Of a stretch of DNA of 64,000 nucleotides, positions 54,986 through 63,238 are shown one piece after another. Made by a program: the position numbers and the translations under genes. The stretch is taken from contig DDSZ01000014.1 in the NCBI GenBank assembly GCA_002344205.1, forward strand, positions 62,001-126,000, read 5' to 3'. Positions within the stretch are counted from its first letter, which is position 1. Each line of letters opens with the position of its first letter. This stretch comes from Opitutaceae bacterium UBA2377 (GTDB taxonomy: Bacteria > Verrucomicrobiota > Verrucomicrobiia > Opitutales > Opitutaceae). The notes below the pieces were generated by a model. That model searched no databases. It had not been told where the DNA came from and worked only from the letters and a program-made list of their open reading frames with translations.

Positions 54986-55222
54986 ATGAAATCCCTGAAA
55001 CTGCTCGTGGCGCTGCTCTTTGCGGGCGCGCTGACCCTGTCGGTGGCCCAAGCCGGTGAAGGCAAAGGCGAGTGCAAAGACAAGCCGGCCGAGAAATGCT
55101 GCGAATGCGGCGTGGACAAGGACGGCAAGGAGTGCGGCAAGGACAAAGAGTGCTGCTGCGCCGCCAAGAAGGAAAAGAAGGACTGCGAGGATAAGAAAGA
55201 GTGCGACAAGCCGAAGGGCTGA
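54986..55222 (+). CDS. Small exported cysteine/lysine-rich protein, function unknown
   Basis: The 78-residue protein has a clear signal peptide (MKSLKLLVALLFAGALTLSVAQAG, likely cleaved after residue 23 at AQA-G). The mature 55 residues contain 10 cysteines in pairs and triplets (KCCECG, KECCCAA, KDCEDKKEC) among Lys, Glu and Asp, with almost no hydrophobic residues. This pattern suggests metal binding or a disulfide-rich exported peptide; it is not a named family that I know. The ATG at 54986 was chosen for the signal peptide, as the longer frame runs through the tRNA. A strong terminator follows 24 bases later. Confidence 0.75.
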   Translation: MKSLKLLVALLFAGALTLSVAQAGEGKGECKDKPAEKCCECGVDKDGKECGKDKECCCAAKKEKKDCEDKKECDKPKG

Positions 55223-55246
55223 TCGCATATCCCGGTCCGTTCGCGA

Positions 55247-55272
55247 GCCGCACCGCCGGGTGCGGCTTTTTT
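55247..55272 (+). terminator. Strong intrinsic terminator after the small cysteine-rich gene
   Basis: GCCGCACC (55247-55254) pairs with GGTGCGGC (55259-55266) around a GCCG loop, followed by six T bases. It ends the plus-strand transcript and overlaps the stop codon of the convergent dxs gene. Confidence 0.85.
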
Positions 55273-57223
55273 ATGCCTCGGTGGCGACAGACTGGGCCTG
55301 CCGATTGCGCCAGCGGTCCAGCACGCGGCGGTGGATGTCATCCGGCGAAAGTCCATAGGCGGCCCGTAGGGTTTCTACGTTTGAGCCGTGCTCGATGAAT
55401 TTGTCGGGCCAGCCGATGCGTTCGACCGCCGCGGGACAGTCGGCCTCCTGGAGCGCCTCCAGCACGGCACTGCCGAAACCGCCGGCGACAACGTGATCCT
55501 CCATGGTCACGATCAGCGGAATGCAGGCGGCATGGCTGAGGAGCAGGGCACGGTCGAGCGGCTTGGCGAAGCGGGCGTTGACGACGCCGACGGAGAGATT
55601 CTCGTCGGCCTGCAACCGGGCGGCCAATTGCAGCGCATCCTGCACCATCGGGCCGAGCGCCCAGATCATGATGTTGGAACCTTCACGCAGCACCTCGGCC
55701 TGACCGATGGGAATGGCGGCGGGCTCGGGCTTGAGCGGCACGCCCTGGCCGGCACCGCGGGGATAGCGGATGAAGCTTGGCCCGGCCAGCGTCAGCCCCG
55801 TGTGGAGCATGTCCACGAGTTCATCCTCGTCCTTGGGCTGCATGACGACGGCATGCGGGACGCAGCGCAGGTAGGCGAGGTCGAAGAGTCCGTGGTGGGT
55901 CGGGCCGTCGTTGGGCGAAAGGCCCGCGCGATCCATGCAAAAGGTGACCGGGAGATTCTGCAGGCAGACGTCATGAATGATGGGGTCGTAGGCGCGCTGC
56001 AAAAAGGTGGAGTAAATGCCGACAACAGGGCGGATGCCCTTGGTGGCGAGACCGGCGGCGAAGATCACGGCATGCTCCTCGGCGATGCCGACGTCGAAAA
56101 ACTGGGCCGGCACCGCAGCGGCGAGATGGCTCAGGCCGGTGCCGCTGGGCATGGCACCGGTGATGCCCACGACCTTCGGGTCGGCCCGGGCAAAGCGGGC
56201 CAAGGCCTGGCCGAATACATCCTGATAATTGGGCGCGGCACCGGGCGCGGATTTTTTGCTCTCACCGGTGACAGGGTCGAAGGGACTGGCACCGTGGAAT
56301 TTTTCGGGCGAACTCATCGCGGCGTTCAAGCCGCGGCCCTTCTTGGTGAGCACATGCACGAGCACCGGCACATCGCAATGCTTGGCGAATTCCAGGTTCT
56401 TGGTGAGGAGGTCAAGGTTGTGGCCGTCCACGGGACCGAGGTAGCGGAGGCCGAATTTCTCAAAGAGGGAGGACTCGACGAAGAAGTCCTTCGTCTCGCG
56501 TTTCCACTTGTGGTAAACCCGGTTCATCTCGACGCCGGCGGGGAAGCTCTTGAAGAAAGCCTCGATGTCGTGGTGCAGCTTGTTGTAGGTCGGGCTGGTG
56601 CTGATGCGGTTCAGGTAGGCGGAGATGGCGCCGACATTCTTCGCGATGGACCACTCGTTGTCGTTAAGGACGACGATCAGGCGCTTGGTGGAGCTGACGA
56701 TGTTGTTGAGCGCCTCCAGTGTGATGCCGCAGGTGAAGGCGGCGTCGCCGCAGATGGCGACCACGTGCTCGTCGGTGCCGCGCAAATCGCGGGCGGTCGC
56801 CATGCCGAGCGCCGCGGAGAGGGCGGTGCCGGCGTGGCCGGCGCCGAAGGCGTCGTGCGGGCTTTCGCGGCGATAGAGGAAACCGCTGGCACCGTCCGTC
56901 TGGCGGAGTCGGCGGAAAAATTCCCCGCCGCGGCCGGTGAGCAGTTTGTGGACGTAGCCCTGGTGGGCGACGTCGAAGACAAACTGGTCCTGCGGCGTGT
57001 TGAAGACCCGGTGCAGGGCGATGGTGAGCTCGACGACGCCAAGGTTGGGCCCGACATGGCCGCCGTTGCGGGCGGTCACGCCGATGATCTCGTCGCGGAT
57101 TTCCTGGGCCAGGGCGGGCAGCGCCTCGGGGGCGAGCGCCTTGAGGTCGGCCGGGCCGGCAATGCGGTCGAGCAGGCGGGGAGAGGCGGACGGGTTCATC
57201 GGCGGCGGCGTGGACTCATTCAT
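55271..57223 (-). CDS. dxs: 1-deoxy-D-xylulose-5-phosphate synthase
   Basis: The 650-residue thiamine-diphosphate enzyme condenses pyruvate and glyceraldehyde-3-phosphate in the first step of the methylerythritol isoprenoid pathway. Evidence includes ITARNGGHVGPNLGVVELTIALHRVF-like N-terminus, a TPP motif with GDAAFTCGITLEALNNI (canonical GDGAMTAGMAFEAL), the central transketolase domain with DVGIAEEHAVIFAAGLATKG, and a C-terminal domain with VVTMEDHVVAGGFGSAVLEAL. The frame begins at the ATG at 57223, which overlaps xseB by 8 bases. Length (650) is usual. Its product serves undecaprenyl phosphate and quinone synthesis. Confidence 0.96.
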   Translation of the reverse strand: MNESTPPPMNPSASPRLLDRIAGPADLKALAPEALPALAQEIRDEIIGVTARNGGHVGPNLGVVELTIALHRVFNTPQDQFVFDVAHQGYVHKLLTGRGGEFFRRLRQTDGASGFLYRRESPHDAFGAGHAGTALSAALGMATARDLRGTDEHVVAICGDAAFTCGITLEALNNIVSSTKRLIVVLNDNEWSIAKNVGAISAYLNRISTSPTYNKLHHDIEAFFKSFPAGVEMNRVYHKWKRETKDFFVESSLFEKFGLRYLGPVDGHNLDLLTKNLEFAKHCDVPVLVHVLTKKGRGLNAAMSSPEKFHGASPFDPVTGESKKSAPGAAPNYQDVFGQALARFARADPKVVGITGAMPSGTGLSHLAAAVPAQFFDVGIAEEHAVIFAAGLATKGIRPVVGIYSTFLQRAYDPIIHDVCLQNLPVTFCMDRAGLSPNDGPTHHGLFDLAYLRCVPHAVVMQPKDEDELVDMLHTGLTLAGPSFIRYPRGAGQGVPLKPEPAAIPIGQAEVLREGSNIMIWALGPMVQDALQLAARLQADENLSVGVVNARFAKPLDRALLLSHAACIPLIVTMEDHVVAGGFGSAVLEALQEADCPAAVERIGWPDKFIEHGSNVETLRAAYGLSPDDIHRRVLDRWRNRQAQSVATEA

Positions 57224-57458
57224 CGCGGCCGACCTCGTATTTGGCGAAGACCGCGCCGTCCTTCGATTTTTTGAGCTGCTCGATGCGCAGTTCCGCTTCC
57301 TTCAGGCGGGTTTCGCAAACCTTGAGGAGGCGGCTGCCATCCTCGAATCTGGCCAGCAGATCGGCCAGGGGCACATCCCCCGATTCCATCGAATCAACGA
57401 TGGTCTCAAGTTTGGTGAGGGCGGCTTCGAAGGAGAGTTTGGCGTCTTTGGCTTCCAC
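57216..57458 (-). CDS. xseB: Exodeoxyribonuclease VII small subunit
   Basis: The 80-residue protein has the XseB helical hairpin core LSFEAALTKLETIVDSMESGDVPLADLLARFEDGSRLLKVCETRLKEAELRIEQL, typical of the subunit that binds XseA in exonuclease VII. The start is GTG. It overlaps dxs by 8 bases; the xseB-dxs pairing (in E. coli as xseB-ispA-dxs) is well conserved. The xseA gene is not in the window. Confidence 0.93.
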   Translation of the reverse strand: MEAKDAKLSFEAALTKLETIVDSMESGDVPLADLLARFEDGSRLLKVCETRLKEAELRIEQLKKSKDGAVFAKYEVGRDE

Positions 57459-57539
57459 GCCGTCAACATGCGAGGGGACGGATGCATTTCAAACAATCTT
57501 TGGACTGGCGGCGCGGGGCGATTTGGATGCACTGGCGGC

Positions 57540-58787
57540 ATGACATTGGTGCTTTGGATCACGGCCCTGCTCATGGTTCTGCGTTTGGCCGGCGAATACT
57601 GGCTGGGGGCGCTGAACCGGCGGGAAGTGCGGCGGCATGCGGGGGAGCCGCCCGCCGGGGTCGTCGCGATCATGGACGGCGCCACCTACCGCAAGGCGGT
57701 GGCCTACACCCTGGAAAAATCGAGCTTCGGGCAACTCGTGGAATTTTTCGACACCCTCGTGCTCGCCATGGTGGTCTTTGGCGGGCTGCTGCCGGCGCTC
57801 TACGAACAATTTGCCCACTGGGGCGGGCCGGACGCGATCTGGAGCGATGTGCTCTTTATCCTGACAACCGGGGTGTTGCTGTCGTTGCCGGGCTTGCCGT
57901 TTGACTGGTGGGCGCAATTCAAGCTCGAAGCCAAGTTTGGTTTCAACAAAAGCACGCCCGGCCTGTGGGTGACGGACAAGCTCAAGGGGCTGCTGGTGAC
58001 GTTGTTGATCGGTTACCCACTGCTCTGGGTGCTGCTTTCCCTTGTGCATTGGGTGGGCAGCGCCTGGTGGCTCTGGGGCTTTGGCGTGCTCTTTGGTTTC
58101 CAACTGCTGATGCTGGTGCTTTATCCGAAACTGATCCTGCCTCTCTTCAATAAACTAACGCCGCTGCCGGAGGGCGAGTTGCGCACCCGCCTGCTGGAGC
58201 TCGGCGACCGCACCGGCTTCAAAGCCCGGGCCATCCAGGTGATGGATGGCTCGAAGCGCTCGGGTCACTCCAACGCTTTTTTCACGGGGTTCGGGCGTTT
58301 TCGCCGGATCGTCCTGTTCGACACCCTGATTGCGCAGCTCTCGCACGAGGAACTGGAGGCGGTGCTGGCGCACGAGATCGGGCATTACCGCCGCGGGCAC
58401 ATCCCCAAGATGCTGGCCGTATCGGCGGTGACGCAACTCGGCGGCTTTGCCCTGATCGCGTGGCTGGCCGGCAGCCCTTGGTTTAACACGGCCTTCGGCT
58501 TCCCGCCGGGCGAACTGGCGCCCGCGTTTCTGCTCTTCGGGCTGTTGAGCGGGCTGGTGTTTTTTTGGTTCACCCCGGTGGGAAATTATTTTTCACGCCG
58601 GCATGAGTATGAGGCCGATGCCTTCGCGCGGGAAGCGATGCACGGCCCCGGCCCGTTGGTCGGCGCCCTGCGCAAACTGGCGCAGAAGAACCTCACCAAC
58701 CTCACGCCGCATCCGTGGTTCAGCGCGTTTTTCTATTCGCACCCCACGCTGGTGGAGCGTGAGCGGGCCTTGGCCGCGGAAGGATGA
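57540..58787 (+). CDS. M48 family metallopeptidase (Ste24/HtpX-like CAAX protease type)
   Basis: The 415-residue protein has about seven membrane helices and a zinc site HEIGH at residues 278-282, with the third ligand in RRHEYEADAFARE near residue 355 and an NAFFTGFG stretch before it. The arrangement matches Ste24-type peptidases, whose bacterial members are membrane quality-control proteases. The ATG at 57540 begins the first helix (MTLVLWITALLMVLRL). It is divergent from xseB by about 80 bases and overlaps the next gene by 4 bases (ATGA). Confidence 0.92.
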   Translation: MTLVLWITALLMVLRLAGEYWLGALNRREVRRHAGEPPAGVVAIMDGATYRKAVAYTLEKSSFGQLVEFFDTLVLAMVVFGGLLPALYEQFAHWGGPDAIWSDVLFILTTGVLLSLPGLPFDWWAQFKLEAKFGFNKSTPGLWVTDKLKGLLVTLLIGYPLLWVLLSLVHWVGSAWWLWGFGVLFGFQLLMLVLYPKLILPLFNKLTPLPEGELRTRLLELGDRTGFKARAIQVMDGSKRSGHSNAFFTGFGRFRRIVLFDTLIAQLSHEELEAVLAHEIGHYRRGHIPKMLAVSAVTQLGGFALIAWLAGSPWFNTAFGFPPGELAPAFLLFGLLSGLVFFWFTPVGNYFSRRHEYEADAFAREAMHGPGPLVGALRKLAQKNLTNLTPHPWFSAFFYSHPTLVERERALAAEG

Positions 58788-59683
58788 AACCGGGGCTGGC
58801 AGTTGCCGTCATCTGGCTGCTGCTGGTTCCGACCGCGGCAGGGGAAACCCTGCGAATCGCCACTTTCAATTTGGAAAATTACGGGCCGGCAAACCGGATG
58901 ACGGCGGCGGGATATCGGAAAGCCTACCCGAAGCCGGAGGAGGCCAAGCGCGCTTTGCGGCAGATTATCCGGGAAATGGCGGCTGATGTGGTGGTGTTCC
59001 AAGAAATGGGTCCACGGCCTTACCTCGATGAATTGCAGCGCGATCTTCGCAGTGAAGGGCTGGAGTATCCTTATGCGGAGCACTTGGTGGCGGCGGATGA
59101 GGCCCGGCACGTGGCGTTGATCTCGCGCCGACCGCTGCGGTCCGTGACGAATCATGTGGACCTCACTTTCAAGTATTTTGGCGAAGCGACAGCGGTGAGA
59201 CGCGGGCTTTTGGAAGTGTCGGTCCCGGCGGCGGGCGGTGAGATTACCGTCTGGGTCCTGCATCTGAAGAGCCGGTTTACCGAGCGCAGGGACGATCCGG
59301 GAGCGGCGAAATTTCGGGCAGGCGAGGCGACCGCGATCCGCGACCGGGTGTTGCGCCGGTTTCCGCAGCCGGCTGCGGCCCGCTTTGTGATTCTGGGGGA
59401 TTTCAATGATACGAAAAACAGCGCCCCGCTGCGCTACATGCAGAAGCGGGGCCAGACCGCGATCGCGCACCTGTTGCCGGCCAGCGATTCCCGTGGCGAG
59501 AGTTGGACCTCGGTCTTTCGCCGGGAGGAATCCTACTCGCGGGTGGACCACATTTTGGTTTCGGCGGTTTTGCGCAGTGCCGTGCGCGAGGGCAGGGCGA
59601 TTATCCACGACAGTCCGGCAGTCATGCGGGCGAGCGACCATCGGCCCGTTTATGTCACGCTGGACCTGTCCGCATCCAAATAA
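58784..59683 (+). CDS. Exported endonuclease/exonuclease/phosphatase family protein
   Basis: The 299-residue protein has a signal peptide (MKPGLAVAVIWLLLVPTAAG) and the EEP fold: LRIATFNLENYG, VVVFQEMGPRPYLDEL with the catalytic Glu, ARHVALISRRPL, VILGDFNDTKNS and MRASDHRPVYVTLDL with the catalytic Asp-His. The substrate (DNA, inositol phosphate or lipid) cannot be read from these motifs. It is translationally coupled to the M48 protease gene by an ATGA overlap. A hairpin follows just beyond its stop. Confidence 0.9.
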   Translation: MKPGLAVAVIWLLLVPTAAGETLRIATFNLENYGPANRMTAAGYRKAYPKPEEAKRALRQIIREMAADVVVFQEMGPRPYLDELQRDLRSEGLEYPYAEHLVAADEARHVALISRRPLRSVTNHVDLTFKYFGEATAVRRGLLEVSVPAAGGEITVWVLHLKSRFTERRDDPGAAKFRAGEATAIRDRVLRRFPQPAAARFVILGDFNDTKNSAPLRYMQKRGQTAIAHLLPASDSRGESWTSVFRREESYSRVDHILVSAVLRSAVREGRAIIHDSPAVMRASDHRPVYVTLDLSASK

Positions 59684-59709
59684 AAAGCCGGCGGAGGCAG
59701 CCGCCGGCT
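59682..59709 (-). terminator. Intrinsic terminator serving the minus-strand lipoprotein gene
   Basis: AGCCGGCGG (59686-59694) pairs with CCGCCGGCT (59701-59709) around a 6-base loop. Read on the minus strand, the stem is followed by TTTTTA (59686-59681), so it terminates transcription of the lipoprotein gene at 59734-60651. It also lies just after the stop of the plus-strand gene, where it may stop that transcript weakly. Confidence 0.75.
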
Positions 59710-59733
59710 GGGTGAAAGGAGTTTGGAGCGGGT

Positions 59734-60651
59734 TTATCGCACGGTCACCGGGATAGTGACTTCGCCCGCGCCGTAGCCTTTGAGGAAGAGGCTGCCACTG
59801 CCGGGTTTACCGCCCTGCACGCCCACAGAGACAGAAGTCTGCCCGGCAGGAACCACCACTTCGGCCATGATGACGGCCTCGGGCACGTCGGTCGTGACAT
59901 CGAGCAGGAGCCCGCCCGCCGGTGCGGGGTTAGGAATGGTGAAGATGAGATTTTGCATTTCACCCGGCCGCAGGACGAGGGCGGTTGGCATCACGGTGAG
60001 GTTGCTCGCATCGATGCGGAAGGTGCCGACGGGCGAGTTGCCGGAGGTGCTGCCGAGCATTACCTGATAGTTGCGCGCGGGATCGAGGGCCGGCACGAAA
60101 AAGCTCAGCGCGTTGGGCGATTCGTAAACCGTTCGGGCCGGAGCACTGTCAAAGTAGATCACATCCTGCGGGGTGAAACCGCGGCCCAGCACACTGATGC
60201 GGGCCCCGACGGGTCCGCGGCTGCTTTCGAGCGAGAGGACATAGCGGTTCACGATCGTGGCGCGGCTGATCTCGGAGTAGGCCTCGCGGTTGTCCACGGT
60301 GTCGCGCAGCTCAACCTGGTAATTCACGAGGAAATAGTAGGCCAGCTCGGTGCGGCCCGGAGGAGCTTGGTAGTCGAATTCGTAGATGTTGGCGCCGAGA
60401 TTGCTCAGCCGCATGGCATGATGCTGGCCATCAATAATGATGAACGGCTTCACGTTGACGGGATTCACGATGTTCTGGCGGGTCGTGATCCGCATCGTGA
60501 TCGTGTAGATGCCGGAAGGATTCTCGGGCAGATTGGCGGGCGTGAGATTGGTCAGCGTGACATTTTCGCAGCCCGTCAGGAAGACGAGACCAAGCAGTAG
60601 CAGGGGCAAAGCGAAGAATTGCCGCAGGCGGGAAAGTCGGGAGTTTTGCAT
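59734..60651 (-). CDS. Lipoprotein with IPT/TIG-like domain
   Basis: The 305-residue protein has a lipoprotein signal (LLLGLVFLTGC, lipobox LTGC at residues 25-28), then a beta-rich domain, an IPT/TIG-like domain around residues 135-210 (RGPVGARISVLGRGFTPQDVIYFDSAPARTV) and a C-terminal Ig-like region. Such proteins are common and of unknown function in Verrucomicrobiota and probably sit in the outer membrane or periplasm. It has its own terminator and is divergent from hemW. Confidence 0.85.
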   Translation of the reverse strand: MQNSRLSRLRQFFALPLLLLGLVFLTGCENVTLTNLTPANLPENPSGIYTITMRITTRQNIVNPVNVKPFIIIDGQHHAMRLSNLGANIYEFDYQAPPGRTELAYYFLVNYQVELRDTVDNREAYSEISRATIVNRYVLSLESSRGPVGARISVLGRGFTPQDVIYFDSAPARTVYESPNALSFFVPALDPARNYQVMLGSTSGNSPVGTFRIDASNLTVMPTALVLRPGEMQNLIFTIPNPAPAGGLLLDVTTDVPEAVIMAEVVVPAGQTSVSVGVQGGKPGSGSLFLKGYGAGEVTIPVTVR

Positions 60652-60652
60652 T

Positions 60653-60669
60653 GGTTTTGAGTTAAAACC
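60653..60669. promoter_or_regulatory. Inverted repeat in the divergent gap before hemW
   Basis: GGTTTT-GAGTT-AAAACC lies 23 bases upstream of the hemW ATG and right next to the lipoprotein start. The perfect 6-base arms in a 40-base divergent gap could mark an operator or promoter region for either gene. Nothing beyond position supports this. Confidence 0.25.
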
Positions 60670-60691
60670 GGTCAGTTAAAGATTGTTAGTA

Positions 60692-61876
60692 ATGAGCGAC
60701 TTCATGTCAGGGCAAGACAAAGCTGAACCGGCCGCCCCGCTGGGGCTGTATGTGCATGTTCCGTTCTGCGCCTCGACGTGTGATTTCTGTGCATTTTATC
60801 AAACCAAGCCGACCGGCAATGCGGTGGACAGGTTCCTTGCCGGAGTCGAACAAGAGGCCTTGATGGTGTCATGGCCGCGTCCGGTGACGACGGTTTTCTG
60901 GGGCGGCGGCACCCCGGGGCTGCTGGCCCCGGCGGATTTGCGCCGCCTCGGCGAGCTGGTGGGGCGCCATGCCGGCGACACACCGGAAGAGTGGACGGTG
61001 GAGCTGGCCCCGGCCTCGGTGACCGAGGCGCGGCTGGCGGTGCTGAAGGAATTGGGCGTCACCCGCATCTCCATGGGAGTGCAGAGTTTCCAGCCCGATT
61101 TGTTGGATGCGCTGGGCCGACAGCACACAGTCGCGCAAATTCACCGCGCCTACGAACGCATCCGGGCGACGGGTTTTGCCAGCGTGAATCTCGACCTCAT
61201 GTTTGCACTGCCGGGACAAAGCGAGACCGCTTGGCTGGCGGATGTGGCGGAGGCGCTGCGGTTGCAGCCGGACCACCTTTCGACGTATTGCCTTACTTTC
61301 GAGGAAGACACGGCGCTCTGGGTGAAGCTGGCCCAAGGCCGGGTCAAACTGGACCCCGAGCATGAAGCCCGGCTTTACGAGACGACTTGGGCGACCTTGG
61401 CGGACGCCGGCTTCGGCCAATATGAGGTTTCCAACTTTGCCCGCCCCGGGCATATCTGCCGGCACAATCTCAACACCTGGCACATGCACGAATGGGTGGG
61501 CCTCGGACCTTCCGCGGCTTCACAGCACGGCGGCTGGCGCGGAGCCAACGTCGCCGACCTCGAGCAGTGGCACATCCGGCTGGATGACGGCCAACGAATG
61601 ACGGAGGACCGGATCGCTTTGGCTGTGCGGCAACTGGCCGAGGATGCGTTGATTTTTGGCCTGCGGATGACCGCAGGGGTGGATCTCGCGCTTTGGCGCC
61701 AACGCTGCCCGGATGCGCCGTGGGCCGAAGTGGACCAACTGGCGCAACAACTCGCGGAGGATGGCTTGGCGGAACTCGGCGGCGGGCGGATGCTCCTGAC
61801 CACGCGGGGCCGATTGCTGGCGGACTCCGTCGGGCTCGAAATCATGGAGGCGTTTCATGCGACGGTTCAGGCGTAA
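60692..61876 (+). CDS. hemW: Radical SAM protein HemW (coproporphyrinogen III oxidase-like)
   Basis: The 394-residue protein belongs to the HemW branch of oxygen-independent coproporphyrinogen oxidase-like proteins, proposed heme chaperones. The radical SAM cluster motif is FCASTCDFCAFYQ (CX3CX2C) near residue 28, and GGGTPGLL, VELAPASVTEARL and GVTRISMGVQSFQPDLLDALGRQHTVAQ follow. YEVSNFARPGHICRHNLNTW is diagnostic of HemW. The ATG at 60692 is chosen over a TTG three codons earlier. It overlaps the next gene by 20 bases, suggesting cotranscription with the exported SAM hydrolase gene. Confidence 0.93.
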   Translation: MSDFMSGQDKAEPAAPLGLYVHVPFCASTCDFCAFYQTKPTGNAVDRFLAGVEQEALMVSWPRPVTTVFWGGGTPGLLAPADLRRLGELVGRHAGDTPEEWTVELAPASVTEARLAVLKELGVTRISMGVQSFQPDLLDALGRQHTVAQIHRAYERIRATGFASVNLDLMFALPGQSETAWLADVAEALRLQPDHLSTYCLTFEEDTALWVKLAQGRVKLDPEHEARLYETTWATLADAGFGQYEVSNFARPGHICRHNLNTWHMHEWVGLGPSAASQHGGWRGANVADLEQWHIRLDDGQRMTEDRIALAVRQLAEDALIFGLRMTAGVDLALWRQRCPDAPWAEVDQLAQQLAEDGLAELGGGRMLLTTRGRLLADSVGLEIMEAFHATVQA

Positions 61877-62768
61877 GTTGACGTTGCTGTTGGTTTGCCT
61901 GCTGGGCGCAGCCGATGGGCTGGCGACCGGCGTTGCGCTCGTGCTGCAGACGGATTTCGGAACCAAGGACGGTGCGGTCGCGGCGATGAAAGGCGTGGCT
62001 GTTGGCGTGAGTCCCCGGCTCATGATTCACGATCTCAGCCATGAGAATACGCCCTTTGACATCTGGGAGGCGGCCTACCGCCTGAAGCAGACCGCTTCCT
62101 ATTGGCCCGCTGGCACCGTGTTTGTGTCCGTGGTTGATCCCGGCGTGGGCTCCGCCCGAAAATCCATCGTCCTCAGGACGGGCAGCGGGCACCTGTTTGT
62201 CGGCCCGGACAACGGCACCTGGACGCTGGTGGCGGAGGATCTGGGCGTGGCCGAGGTGCGGGAAATCGACACGGTGCAGCACCTGCGGGCCGGTTCCGCC
62301 AACTCTTACACTTTTCACGGCCGAGACCTCTATGTCTTGGTCGGCGCAAAACTTGCGGCCGGGCAGCTCACCTTGGCTGAAGTCGGCCCGCCTTTGCTGG
62401 GCGGCGTGGTCAGGTTGCCGCACGAAAAAGCCCGCTTGGCGAATGGGGTGCTGCTCGGGGGCATCCCGGCCCTCGATGTGCGTTATGGCAATGTATGGAC
62501 AGATATCGGCGAGAGCTTGTTGGCGGAGCTTGCCCCGGTGCCCGGCGAGCGCTTGCGGGTGCGGATAGACCGGGGAGAGGCGACGATCTACGAAGGGGAG
62601 ATGCCGTATGCGCGGACCTTTGCCGATGTGCCCGAAGGCGAGCCCCTGTTGTATCTCAACAGCCTCATGAATGTTTCCTTCGCATTGAACATGGACAATT
62701 TTGCGGCACGGCACGACATCGCCAGCGGGGCGGATTGGCGGGTGCGGGTGGAGAAGGTCACGCCATGA
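61857..62768 (+). CDS. SAM hydrolase/SAM-hydroxide adenosyltransferase family protein with signal peptide
   Basis: The 303-residue protein belongs to the DUF62/SAM hydroxide adenosyltransferase family, which splits S-adenosylmethionine into adenosine and methionine using water and is related to fluorinase and chlorinase. Evidence includes LQTDFGTKDGAVAAMKG with the conserved Asp residues, DLSHENTPFDIWEAAYRLKQ, VVDPGVGSARK and VGPDNGTWTLV. The N-terminus has a signal peptide (MRRFRRKLTLLLVCLLGAADGLA), so the enzyme should be periplasmic or extracellular, unusual for a SAM-using protein. It overlaps hemW by 20 bases and the lipoprotein gene by 4 bases. Confidence 0.9.
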   Translation: MRRFRRKLTLLLVCLLGAADGLATGVALVLQTDFGTKDGAVAAMKGVAVGVSPRLMIHDLSHENTPFDIWEAAYRLKQTASYWPAGTVFVSVVDPGVGSARKSIVLRTGSGHLFVGPDNGTWTLVAEDLGVAEVREIDTVQHLRAGSANSYTFHGRDLYVLVGAKLAAGQLTLAEVGPPLLGGVVRLPHEKARLANGVLLGGIPALDVRYGNVWTDIGESLLAELAPVPGERLRVRIDRGEATIYEGEMPYARTFADVPEGEPLLYLNSLMNVSFALNMDNFAARHDIASGADWRVRVEKVTP

Positions 62769-63238
62769 TCCGCGCCATCCTGTTGCTTGCCGTCGTGCTG
62801 CTGGGCGGATGCCGGACGGCGCCGCCGGCGGAGGTGCGTCCGGTGGTGGCGCGCTTCTGGTTGGAGGACGCGTCGGGCGGCGCCGTGGCGATGCAATTGC
62901 CCGTCAGTGAAAGCGTCATCCGGGTGGCGGCGCGGCCGGTGATCTCCGAATTCGACATCGTGAATGTCGAACTGGCTGAGGTGGAGCTGGGGCGGTGCCT
63001 GATGTTTCAACTTACACCCGGCGCGGCCCGCGACCTATTCCGGCTCAGCGCCTCAAACCAAGGCCGGCGGCTGGTGCTTATGCTCAACGACCGGCCGGCC
63101 GGGGCGCGATTGATCGAGCAGCCCATCGAGGGCGGCGTGCTTTACACCTTTGTGGAGCGACCGGATGAAGCGCTGACGGAAATCGTGCGCGGGCTCAAAC
63201 AGACGGCGGCCACCGTCCGGCGGGAGGCAGGCCGATGA
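62765..63238 (+). CDS. Lipoprotein of unknown function
   Basis: The 157-residue protein has a short lipoprotein signal (MIRAILLLAVVLLGGC, lipobox LGGC at residues 13-16) and then a mostly beta sequence (VRPVVARFWLEDASGGAVAMQLPVSESVIRVAARPVISEFDIVNVELAEVELG). The region LFRLSASNQGRRLVLMLNDRPAGARLIEQPI resembles the SecDF/YscJ-like SecD_N small domain, but this is a weak impression. It starts in an ATGA overlap with the SAM hydrolase and ends in an ATGA overlap with the M23 peptidase gene, so the three are coupled and may work in the cell envelope together. Confidence 0.75.
   Translation: MIRAILLLAVVLLGGCRTAPPAEVRPVVARFWLEDASGGAVAMQLPVSESVIRVAARPVISEFDIVNVELAEVELGRCLMFQLTPGAARDLFRLSASNQGRRLVLMLNDRPAGARLIEQPIEGGVLYTFVERPDEALTEIVRGLKQTAATVRREAGR

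Noticed and set aside
53688..55253. 521-residue minus-strand open frame across ebfC, recR, the tRNA and the cysteine-rich gene
   Set aside because: It is antisense to ebfC and recR, which have strong family matches, and crosses a tRNA; its sequence is low-complexity Arg/Ser/Pro-rich and matches nothing.
55388..57274. 628-residue plus-strand open frame antisense to dxs
   Set aside because: High GC gives long open antisense frames; dxs on the other strand has clear motifs and conserved length.
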